DNA of 64,000 bases from assembly GCF_035582795.1 (NCBI RefSeq), contig NC_134365.1, positions 41,272,135 to 41,336,134 of the forward strand, written 5' to 3'. Below are positions 54,546 to 64,000 of the stretch, piece by piece. How positions within the stretch are numbered: position 1 is the stretch's first letter; every line of letters begins with the position of its first letter. The notes under the pieces were generated by a model. It did not search any database. It worked only from the letters and a program-made list of their open reading frames with translations, and had not been told where the DNA came from. Origin of the DNA: Mycteria americana (lineage: Eukaryota; Chordata; Aves; Ciconiiformes; Ciconiidae). Both the position numbers and the translations under genes were made by a program.

Positions 54546-57035
54546 TTGCAACCTGATAGCAAAGAGTCATTTTGCTCTCTATCTTGAATAATGATATACT
54601 CATTGTTATGCAATGATAGTTTGCAAAAGAAAAGGGAGAAGAGCCCAAGAGGGATGTCTAGTAGATTGGGCAACTAGCTAGAAGGTGGTCATGTATCTCA
54701 CGGAATAAATTGCTCTGTGGGACTGAGAGCTCTCTGAATCACTCCTGCCTTCTTGACAGTGAGGCAAGTGGTGACTGGCATGCTGAGAGCAGTGCGGTAG
54801 GATGGGAGACCCAGGAAGAGTCCTGTGGGACCTGTTGATCATTCACCAAAGAAACTGAGAGCAGAAACTGCTTTCCTGGAAGGTGGAAGGAGAAGGGAGC
54901 TGCACTGAGCACATCTCTCTCAAAGGAAAGTAAAGTCTCGATGCTAAGCCTGAGAAGTCTCAAGCTTGACTTTGAGGTACCTCTGAGAGAAGACTTACCT
55001 GGGAAATGAACAAGCCTGGTTGTTGTGTGAGAACTATCACTTAGTGAGGATTAATTTCAAACTCAGGCGTGGAATTCAGTGGGACTGGTACCTGTATTTG
55101 AGAGTAACGGATGATTCCCAAGGATTGGGGTGGTCCTAAGGCCGGATAAGAAACAAATGTATTTAATTTTAATGCTTTAAACAGATGACAAGTTGAAGAC
55201 TTTACACACATATTCTGGTACTGCATATTCCAGTGATGTATGTTTTCCAACAAAATTTTATTAACTTTGGAAATGCAAGCATTAACTGATGTCCAGCAAT
55301 AATACAAATGGGATTTATCTTTTAATTCTTCACTTAGTTGACAGCTCCTTCAGGCAATGCTGTGCTGCTCCCTGTTCTGGTTGCACAACAGGAGTGCAAG
55401 CTTTTCATCTCAGGCTTGTTTCACAGCCTTTGAAGGCTATCTTCTTCTCTGTTATGGTGCTTCTTGGGAATCAAAGCTTTAAAATAGCTTTAAATAAAGA
55501 TAAATATTTTATGTTTCTAACCATTCTTCCATTGGCATACAATGTTTCTCTGTAAAGCTATTTTTCAGAATTGCTTATGTTGCTTTTGCAGTGTACCTGT
55601 GTATTTGCAAAATGATGGGCCCATCTGCATGTACATTTTAAAGTCTATGTTCGAAGACTGCAGGAGCTTCTCTTCCTCATTCTAATCTCTTCCTTTGGAA
55701 CCGTGTGTTGAGTAGGGCTGGGCACAACTCTGGATCCAATAATCAGGAATGTTTTAAACATAGGGTTTTAGTCAGGTCATTGTTTTTCCATGTTTTTTGT
55801 TCAAGGCCTGTCCAGAACTCCACAATACTTCTATAAGCATTCAGGCTCCATTGAGCTTCAGGAATGTTCAAGTATTTGCTGGTCAATGATTTTTTTTTTT
55901 TAACTTGTACCTTTCTTATACCTTTTGTTCTCTTCAAGTCTAGTCGCCAAAGCCCCAGCTGCTGCTTTTCTTGGGGAATAATGGAAGATAGTTTTTCACT
56001 CTTTGGTCAGGTTTTGGGCTGCAACTTCCGAGTATAAACACTGATTACCTTAGCCCAGGTCTGGCAACAATTACCAGTCCTAACAAATTAAATAATCTTT
56101 ATCTAGAATAAAATGTTTAAGACAATCAGTCTACAAACAATTCACCATTTCCTGGATATTTTCACAGCTCCATCTCTTTCAAAAATTTATTCTGATTTTC
56201 TCTGTGTTAGCCTGTCCCCTGCTAAGTGATCCTTTTCTCCCATCCTTCTAAAGAGCACTTTTGCCATTATTTTGAGTCGTAGTTCCATGTTTGGCAAAGT
56301 AGCTCTGATTTTGCGTATACATACATAAGCCCATTGTGTTAAACCCCTTCTCCCCTCACAAGGGCTGTACAGTAGCTGTTCCTCACTACTCACATCTTAT
56401 GTGGAGTCTGCATCTTAGTATTCTCCAATTCCCACTCAGTATTTCTGTTCTCATTGAGTGACTGTACAAACGAATATGGGAATACTGGAAGCTTAAGGGA
56501 AAATGTATAGAGGAGCACAGGTTAGCATTCCGTGAGCCTACAGAGACACTGTAATTAACTGTTAATTAGCATGGTTTTAGCAATGAAAACACTGAAAGAA
56601 GAAACATTTAGTTGTAATAGTATTACCATAGGACCTTAAAAATCTCATAAAGGAACAAGATCCTGCTGTGCTAGATTCTTTACCTTGGTCTCTAACTCAG
56701 GTAAATAAGCGAATTTGAATGACTGTCTCTTGAACTGTTTTTTCCTTAAATGACCAGATTCGTTGAAAAGCAACCACGAACGCTCATTTGGGTCAGAAAT
56801 AAATACGATTTTTCAACCATCCTCAGTGGAGAAAATGGAAAACACTTGTCTTGCTCAGAGCAGGATCTTCTGTATGTCACACTGAGCATGTTTCTAACCC
56901 CCACATACCGGTTTTGGTCCCTCTTTCAGTCCTTCAGCTGAGAATCATGCATCTCAGCTGACTGCAGGGTGCCTCTGCAGTTGTGTTCCTGAGTCTGCCA
57001 ACAGGTCATATGCTCTATCACAGAGCAAAAGTGAT
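54546..57035. other. Intergenic, no gene recognised
   Basis: AT-rich, apparently single-copy. A T run lies at 55890-55900. Open frames have no recognisable domains. Confidence 0.5.
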
Positions 57036-57143
57036 CCTGAGCAATTGACGCAGCTACTAGATTTGTCCTGCTTTGAGTAGCAAGGTGGACCAGATGACAT
57101 ACAAAATTTCCTTCTAACCTAAATTATTTTATGATCATATGAA
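57036..57143 (+). mobile_element. CR1 LINE tail fragment, old
   Basis: Matches the last ~100 bases of CR1: ctgagcaattgacgcagc-like end of ORF2, then a diverged tail (ggtggaccagatgacatac, ccttctaacctaaattatt) and the ending TTTTATGATCATATGA. It is short and diverged. Confidence 0.7.
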
Positions 57144-59640
57144 AAATAAGGACCCTATCCAGTCCCACTGACAACCAAAGAATAGGTAAGAAACAACACA
57201 CAGATGCAGACAGACAGAATAGACAAGGAAACAACGAGCAAGTGTAGTGGTCAGCACCATCAGCGGTGGTTTCAGTTCATCAACCATCTACTTCATACCT
57301 ATTTTTGGGATACATTTTCTAGCAAAATGGAGACAAGGATTTAAAGAGTAATGAGACAGCTTGGTGCACTTCCAAGGGAGTTTTTGCCCTGCAGGAAGGT
57401 CAGCTTGGGGAAAGCACCTTCCATGCAACTTGCATGAAAATTTTACAAATAGTAGGCAGTCTGACACTGAGTTGACCTGATGGCCCTTTGGCAGTGAGTG
57501 AGAATGGGAGGCAATCCTCCTCAAAATGAGGAAGGGTATTTTATGTTGGGCCCTAGAGAAGGGTGAGAGTTAGTAGATGAACAGGAAGACCTAGATGAGA
57601 GGGTTAAAGGGATATGGGCTAGACAAATGACCTTTGCAAAAGCATTCTGCACAAGTCTGAACAGATCAAAATGGTATTGGTCAGTGTCAGCAAACAGAAT
57701 GTTACAAGAAGAAAATGTTTAGCTGTATGGATAGACAGGAAAAGCTATGCTTTGGCACTGCTGAAGAAGAAAAAGTCTTCAAGAGAGCTAGCTATAATGT
57801 GAAAAAGACAATCCAGAGAGATATCTAAGACTAAGGCATCAATCAAGCTGTAGGCCTTAGAGACAGATGGGTATTCATATTGGAGAGAGAGATGAGTGCC
57901 AAGAGAGTCTGGAGGAGGATAAAACCATCTTGTCTGTTAGCTGCCTGCAGATGCTAATTACAAAAAGATTTTAATTTGGATCAGGATTAACGGCTGTAAT
58001 AGAAATAAACCAGTGAGTCCTGAGATAAATATATATTTATTGACACAATTACCTACAAAGAGAGGGAGTCTTTGATCGAATGTACTAATGATCAAGTCCA
58101 AGAGACAGGAGAACTAGAAGATGGCAGTCATGCTAGTGAAAGAGAGCAGACTTCAAGGAGTCCGTTGTAGATTGTGATATAGGCTAACGAACCTGAGATG
58201 GGAATCTTAATTCTGAGCTTCTCCTAGGAAAGGAACTTTGAAAGAAACCTTGACAAAGCAGTTTCAATGGAGTGCCAGAATGACAGTAAGCAATGCAGAC
58301 AAGCCAAGGAAATCCCCGTTGTTCACTGCAGACTTCAGGGAGCTGAAAGATGAAAAGGAAGTGGAGAGAGGAATGGGATCACACAGGGGTGTGTACCTAA
58401 TGTATGATCATATGGCAAGGAGGAAAAAAATAAAGGAAAGTGATAAGAAAGGGAAAGGATGAGATTGAACACATGGGAGACCAAATGAGATGAAACCGGT
58501 GTGGGTGTGGAAGATGGCAAGTGACAATTTTACCTCTCAAAGCAATTCATTTATGGTGATGCATTTTTAATGTGCAGCCTTCTTCCTTGTATTTACCTTA
58601 ACACTCAGTTGCACTCTTACTAAATTCAAAGAAAGTAAACCACCAAAGCTATGATGTCCATTTTTGCTACACCCATACAGCTTTCCAGACCTAGATGTTA
58701 CTACAAAGACTTGTGCCCTGACTGCAGTTTTATTTTCTCACCTTTATGCACATTTATATAGAGAGTCACAACAGGCTCTCACAACTTTGAAGCAAATCAG
58801 TGTTTGTCTTGAGACTAGCAAATCTGGTTTTCCACAGTAAAAAGTACAGTATGGGTGTTAATCTAGCCAAATGAGTTTTTAATTTGGGAAGTCAGAAAGC
58901 AAATTATGATGACATTTTATGACAGAAACAAAAAGACTAAATTACCTTTGCTCCTTCAGAGTAGCAAATCACTTCCCAGTGAGCATCTCATTAATCTATT
59001 TCAAATAAACTGTATTTGGGGGACGCGCTATTTGCTCAAAATATTTTATGATAAAGTGTTGGAATATAACAAATGTCTTAAAAATCATCTTTATTTATAG
59101 CTCTCAGCAGGATCAAATGTTGCAGACATTAAGTGAAAGCTAATTTGTTTTTATATTTAACTAATACCATGCATTATATGCTTTCCAGGTAAAGATGACC
59201 AATCAAAACCTATTGACATCCCCAGGAGAATTCTGTCAGACTTTATAAACCTGCACACATATGAATGCTGAATATTTGCTAACATTGATGAGATTGTAAT
59301 TAAGATTTGGCTTTATCCCGTGATGAATATGAACGTGTTACGTGTTGAAAGCCATCATCTGGAAAATGGTGTATTTTTCATTAACAGTCAGAATCTGGCC
59401 CATGGGTATTAGGGCAGCTTAATGGTGCCTATGGGCCCATATTTCCTTGATATTTATATCATGCAACAGCAAGATGAGAAAGAAAACGACTAGAGAGAAT
59501 ACGATGCGTGTTTTATATCAAGTTTTCAACATTCCTCAAATTATAATTACAATCTCAGGTGGCTCAGAAAAAGCTTTTAAGGGTGAGGAAGAAATCCCTT
59601 CTTTCTCCTTACTGCCATACTTGCACGACCGAGCTGGGTG
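57144..59640. other. Intergenic upstream of TBC1D15
   Basis: AT-rich, purine-rich in 57500-58500, with no recognised gene or repeat. CpG content rises at about 59640. Confidence 0.5.
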
Positions 59641-59644
59641 ACCA

Positions 59645-60950
59645 TTGCTCTCGTCGCTGTGGAGGCCGGCTGGGTTTCCAAGCCGGCACGTCCCCGGGGC
59701 AGGGGCGTTGGCTGTTCCGTAGCCCCCCGGCTAGATAAATGTTTCACCGCTGCCTTGTCCTTCACTGTCTCCTTACCCCCGCGACTCTTCTAAACCTGTG
59801 CGGGGTGGTAACGGGCAGCGCGACGCCCACCCAAGGGCGGGCCAGGGACGGGCCGCGGGGCCTGTCCGCACGGCCCTGGGATAAGCCGCTTCCCCGCGGC
59901 TGGGCACCGGCCGGTCTCGCAGGGAGCTGCGTGCGGGGGATTCAAGATGAGCGAAAAGACCAAGGAAAAAGAGCGCAGCCTCTGGAAAAAGGCAATAAAC
60001 CCGCCATTTCCTCCTCTTTGCCGGCGCCGCCCTGTGAGGAGCAGAAGCCACCGCCACCGCCCCCGCCACCGCCCCCGGAGGCCCCCAGAAGCCCCCGCGC
60101 GGCAGGGGCGGGGCCCTCCCGCCTCGCCTCGCCCCGCCCCCCGTGACCGGAGCCCCGCCCCCCAGCTGGGCCCGGCCGTTGCGCGCGTCGCCGTCGCTCC
60201 TTTCCCTGCCCGGGCGGGGGCGTCTCCGCCCGAGTGCGCCTGCGCCGCTCGCACGGGCGGGGTTGTTGTGGAGCGGCGGGGAAGCACGTGAAGAGCGCAA
60301 CGTCATCATAAACACTCGTAGGCAACATGGCGGCGCCTCCGAGCGGCAAGGTAACGGGGGCGGGCTGGGCCCGGCTCCCAGCGGGCGGCGATGGCTGCCT
60401 TCCTCTCCCCTCGGGGGCCCCGCTGTGTCCGGCGTTGTGGTCGCCCCGGTTGGCGGGAGCGGCGGGAAGGGGTGGCCGGGCCCCTGCGTGGCTGGGAGGG
60501 GGCCTTTCCTCCCCGCGGTGTCCGGGTGCAGGGTCTCCTCACGGGGCCGTGGGGCCCGGGCCCACTCCTGCGGACACGGGCTGTTCCGTCCTCGGGCAGG
60601 CCTGGTGGTGGCAGGAGGCTGTGGGCTCTCTGCGCCGCCCTGCGCGGGGCACGGGAGGGGGTCGCGGCGGGCGGATGGGATTTGGGCCCTGCCCGGGGCG
60701 GGAGCGGCGGCACGTCGCAGTGCCTCCCCCCCGGCCCGGGCCGCGTCCCACGCCGCCCCAGCTCGCCTCTGGGCTGCGCGGAGAGCCGGCCCCGGTGTGG
60801 GAAGAGGCCGCGCTCCGCCTGAGGCGGACAGCCCCGGGGCCTGGGTTTGGCCTCCGCAGAGCAGGCTCTGAGGCTGAGCTGGAGGAACGAGACTTGTCCC
60901 GTCTACGTGGCCGCGCGTCCCTGAGGTGCTCGTAGACGTTACTGGCCTTT
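59645..60950 (+). promoter_or_regulatory. TBC1D15: CpG island promoter of TBC1D15
   Basis: Dense CpG over about 1.3 kb, TATA-less. Just before the start codon: an NRF1-like TGCGCCTGCGCC at 60235-60246, an E-box CACGTG at 60285-60290, and a CRE-like half site (CGTCA, 60301-60305). A YY1-like AACATGGCGGC lies over the ATG itself. The transcription start is probably within the last ~100 bases before 60327; this is inferred. Confidence 0.88.
60327..60350 (+). CDS. TBC1D15: TBC1D15 coding exon 1 (first eight codons)
   Basis: ATG in context aacATGG opens MAAPPSGK, then donor gtaacg at 60351. Mammalian TBC1D15 also begins with a Met-Ala-Ala start and a Ser-Gly-Lys just before its first intron, and the gene follows RAB21 in vertebrate synteny. 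TBC1D15 is a TBC-domain GTPase-activating protein for Rabs, best known for RAB7 and for a role at mitochondria. The TBC domain lies far right of the window. The identification rests on a short match plus position, so it is good but indirect. Open frames that read through the donor are CpG-island artefacts. Confidence 0.82.
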
Positions 60951-63900
60951 CTGCTGGCCTGCGCGCTGGTAGTGTGCGTGTATCTGTCCCGGGCTGGATG
61001 CAAAGCCTTGTCAGTCGGATAATTTGGTAACGTAAAGATTTTTACGTGCCGCCGATCCTTGCCGAGTGTTCTTGAATGAAACGGAGCTTGACAAGGATTC
61101 AAATGTGTGTCCTGGTTTGAGGTCACAGGAGGGAAGGTATGGCAACCATCTCTGCCTCCCTCCTCCCCCACCAACAGATCCGAGTTGTGTCCGTATGGTT
61201 TTATTGTAGAAATATTTTTATTCCATGACAGTCTTCTAAAAATGTTACTTTGCAATGCTGGGCTCCTGAGCGTGTGGATCCTGTCAAGGTTTTAAAATCT
61301 CCGTGTAGTGTCTGACTGAACGTAGCCAGGGTTAGAGTGTGGTAGTCTTCAGTTTCACTTTTCCAGCATATGGCAGCAAATGATTATTTCAGTTCACGCT
61401 GATCTCGGCATAAGAGAACGTATGTAATTAGCCATGTCTGTGCTTCTTAGAGGGTGCTGAGGAGTGCATTTAGCTAGCAGGAAAATTCAGTAGAGATCTC
61501 ACTTGTGCCAGTTTACCGTATCTGTTTCAACCAGAACTGGTGGAGCAGACAACTTGTTCAGCTGGAGTTGTTACAACTTAAAAATAAAGTTATTTACTGC
61601 TATTAGGTGCTGTAAATGTAAAGATAGCCATACTGTCCTATCAACCATTTCTAGCTATGCACATCCAGTTTTCATGTATACAGAGAAAAGTTACTCTTCT
61701 GGTTTTGTCCATTTTAAGCTCAGTCCAGCAGTTTATTGGATGATGGTAAATATTTTCATTTTGCAGCTTTTTTTTTTTCCGCATAGGTTTTTATCAGGAT
61801 CATCTTCAGGAGTTTTTTCCTGAAAGCAGTTATATTATCATAGTTTATATGAAAGGCTAAAACTATAGTGGATTAGTTGTTTGTAAATTTGCTATGTATT
61901 CATTGTTCCTTTAAAAAAAAGGCTGTTGGCTTGAGACTAAATCTCGAAGATGTTGCAAAACTCCATTTCAGTTATTCCACATCCACAATACTAATGCAAC
62001 TTGCTAACGCAACTTCTAATTCAGTAATATTCTTTGCCGTGTCTCTCTTCATAGGAAAAAAATGACAGTTGTGTTTTCTCAAACTTCATGAAGTGGCTGG
62101 GCTGGTTTGAAGTTTCACCGCTCTCAGTAGGAGCAGTTCTGTCCTTATCTAAATCTCCCCACCTGTGTGTTGCACTTCTGCTTGCTTGGGTGTTGTACTC
62201 ATTTGATCTACCAGTGATTTAGCAAGCTGAAATAATACAAAAAACTGTGTGTGGTTATTTTTTGCTGGGTTAGCTTTCTATTGGTCTACGGAGCACATTG
62301 GATCACCAGTTGTTCCTTTGGACGGCAGCAGGATTTTAGAAGGGCTCACAAAGTAGTGAAACTTCATTCCAGGTGGAATAAACACAGTGTAAGTTCGTAC
62401 AGACCCAGCATTCTCACTTAAGGCATTTTGCACTTAGGTGTGTTTCCAAGCTACAGCTGTCCTAAATTAATTACGCTTTTCCTTCTGGCTGTGCAGTGTT
62501 GTAATGAGGTGTTGAGGTGGTAAATTTCTGAAACAGTAGTAGGCATTAGTTTGTGGGGTGCTTTAGTCTCATTTGGCAGATCTTATCACATGAAAGTAAT
62601 ATATTTTTAATGTGTATGTTCTTTTCTGCAAAATATCACACAAAGTAATTCCCATGGAATGCACATGGCAATATATTAAGCAGCTAGGATAGCCTGCGTT
62701 GTCTCAGCTTTCATGAAATCTTGTTTCAGCAAACCATATAAGGTTGTGGTTTCCATTATATTTTTACCCTGTTTGCCTTCCCCTTCTCTATCACATTTTT
62801 TAAAAATTTCCTAGACGTCATTAATATCAGGGGATTCACAACTTGGCTATTTCATATTGTCTCTGGTTTCTGCTCCATACGTTAGTGGGATATGAATTAC
62901 AAATTTGGTTACCTCATGTAACTGTAATTACTACTTTACTTGTATTTTTGTCTTATTTGTTTTTTCTTACTGTCTCATATCTCAGAAGGTTTTTTTCAGT
63001 GTTTTTCTCCATACGGTCAACTCTGTCCTAGAAAACTCAAGTTAATGCTGTTGAGTTCTGGAATCGTGACTCATTCTTTATTAATGACTGTCTGCACTAG
63101 ACCAGCGTGAGCTTCAGTTTTTTGCCCTTTCTTAGAGTTGCCAGTTTTTTCTTCACGTAGCTTGGCAGTAAGGTCTTTCGTTTTCAGTGCTTTTGACTTT
63201 ATGTGTGAAAGCAGGTGTATTTTCTCTCTTTTTGTTCCTTAGCAAATAGTAGTTTCTTTTCCTTATTTCAGAGAACTGACTCAAGACTCACCCTTATAAC
63301 AGAAAACCATGTTAGAAAATGAGGTAAAAAGTTGTGTATGGTGAGAAGTACAAACTTCAGTTTTAGTCTTTTGGTGTATAGGCTATTATAACAGCTGGCC
63401 TAAAGACAGTAACGATTTTTGTTTTATGCTCTTGGAGTTCAGAGTATCTTCAGCACATGGGCTGTTAGACCTTTCTCAAATTACCGACGGGCACATGGGC
63501 TTTCAGAGAAGTTATTTTTCACTTGTGTGTGCCCTTGCTCTTGAAGTTAAAGCTTCAGAGCTTTAAGCTCTGAAAGCTTTAAGCTTCAGTTCAGCAACTA
63601 GAAGTCCTTTCTGAATATATTGTACTTCATAGGTTTTCTTTGTGAACAGAAGCCTTTACCTGGCTTTGCCTCTTTTGAATTTAGTTGAGGTTTCATTATG
63701 CTTGAATGTAAAGCAGTTCACTGATAATTCTGAAATGTCTGTATATTCTTTGTTTTCTTTTCATTAAGGATTTCTCTTGCAGAAGCGTACACAGTAGAAA
63801 TAGTGTGCTACCACCTCAAGCTCTTACTGTTGGAACCCTGAATAGACTTGTATTTTTGCTGGTACCCCGCTATTGTTGCATAAGTAGCAGAAATACTTTG

Positions 63901-64000
63901 TGTTCAAGAAATCTTCGGTGCACCTAACGCAGAACTTGAAAAACTTACTGTTGTCAAGCAGGAAACCTTTCTTATGATACGTGGTTCCCGATGTTGTGAG
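60351..64000 (+). other. TBC1D15: TBC1D15 intron 1 (5' part)
   Basis: The first ~600 bases are CpG-island; the rest is AT-rich. I found no second exon (the expected Tyr-Glu-Gln-Glu-Gly block) before the window ends. A near-perfect inverted repeat is at 63547-63582. Confidence 0.7.
63547..63582. repeat. Near-perfect inverted repeat, 17-bp arms
   Basis: Left arm 63547-63563 and right arm 63565-63582 pair over 17 bases around one loop base, with a single extra A in the right arm. The core CAGAGCTT-T-AAGCTCTG is perfect. An AAGCTTCAG direct repeat follows. Confidence 0.85.

Noticed and set aside
59739-61255. Many frames of 114-242 codons on both strands around TBC1D15 exon 1
   Set aside because: CpG-island artefacts. 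The TBC1D15 frame itself stops being coding at the donor at 60351.
60351-64000. Search for TBC1D15 exon 2
   Set aside because: No splice-bounded block resembling the conserved sequence after the first eight residues was seen; exon 2 is probably right of the window.

Overview
The window is nuclear DNA from a bird. Two things support this: several 5'-truncated CR1 LINE copies with the CR1-type 3' end (short ATTCTRTG-like repeats), and the gene order TMEM19 - RAB21 - TBC1D15, all on the + strand, which is conserved across vertebrates (human 12q21). Which bird cannot be decided from the window alone. I see no prokaryotic-type operons, CRISPR arrays, tRNA or rRNA genes.

Layout. 1-8.4 kb: the last five coding exons and 3' UTR of TMEM19, a multi-pass membrane protein of the DUF92 family; its 5' exons lie left of the window. 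8.4-32.2 kb: a gene-poor interval with three CR1 copies (a 1.6 kb minus-strand copy at 18.6-20.2 kb, a short plus copy at 25.2-25.7 kb, a 1 kb plus copy at 29.35-30.35 kb), an older CR1 scrap near 10.3 kb, a 10-bp-unit minisatellite near 13 kb, a possible LTR-like repeat near 17 kb, and a small isolated CpG-rich patch at 21.2-21.5 kb. 32.3-33.5 kb: CpG island promoter of RAB21. 33.14-43.97 kb: all seven coding exons of RAB21 (220 codons plus stop), a small endosomal GTPase with every G-motif and the C-terminal Cys-Cys prenylation site intact. 44-53.8 kb: 3' UTR and single-copy flank with little recognisable repeat. 53.8-54.5 kb: a badly decayed CR1. 54.5-59.6 kb: intergenic, with a small CR1 tail at 57.1 kb. 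59.65-60.95 kb: CpG island promoter and first coding exon (eight codons) of TBC1D15, a Rab GTPase-activating protein; the remainder is its intron 1.

RAB21 acts in endosomal traffic and integrin recycling, and TBC1D15 is a RabGAP (best known for RAB7), so two neighbours belong to Rab-controlled membrane traffic. The synteny is old and I do not read it as an operon-like unit. I found no convincing new biological system. The items most worth a second look are the isolated CpG patch with a protein-like minus-strand reading frame at 21.0-21.5 kb, the unexplained splice-bounded reading frame at 24.0-24.2 kb, the uniform phase-1, glycine-splitting exon structure of TMEM19, and several perfect or near-perfect hairpins.
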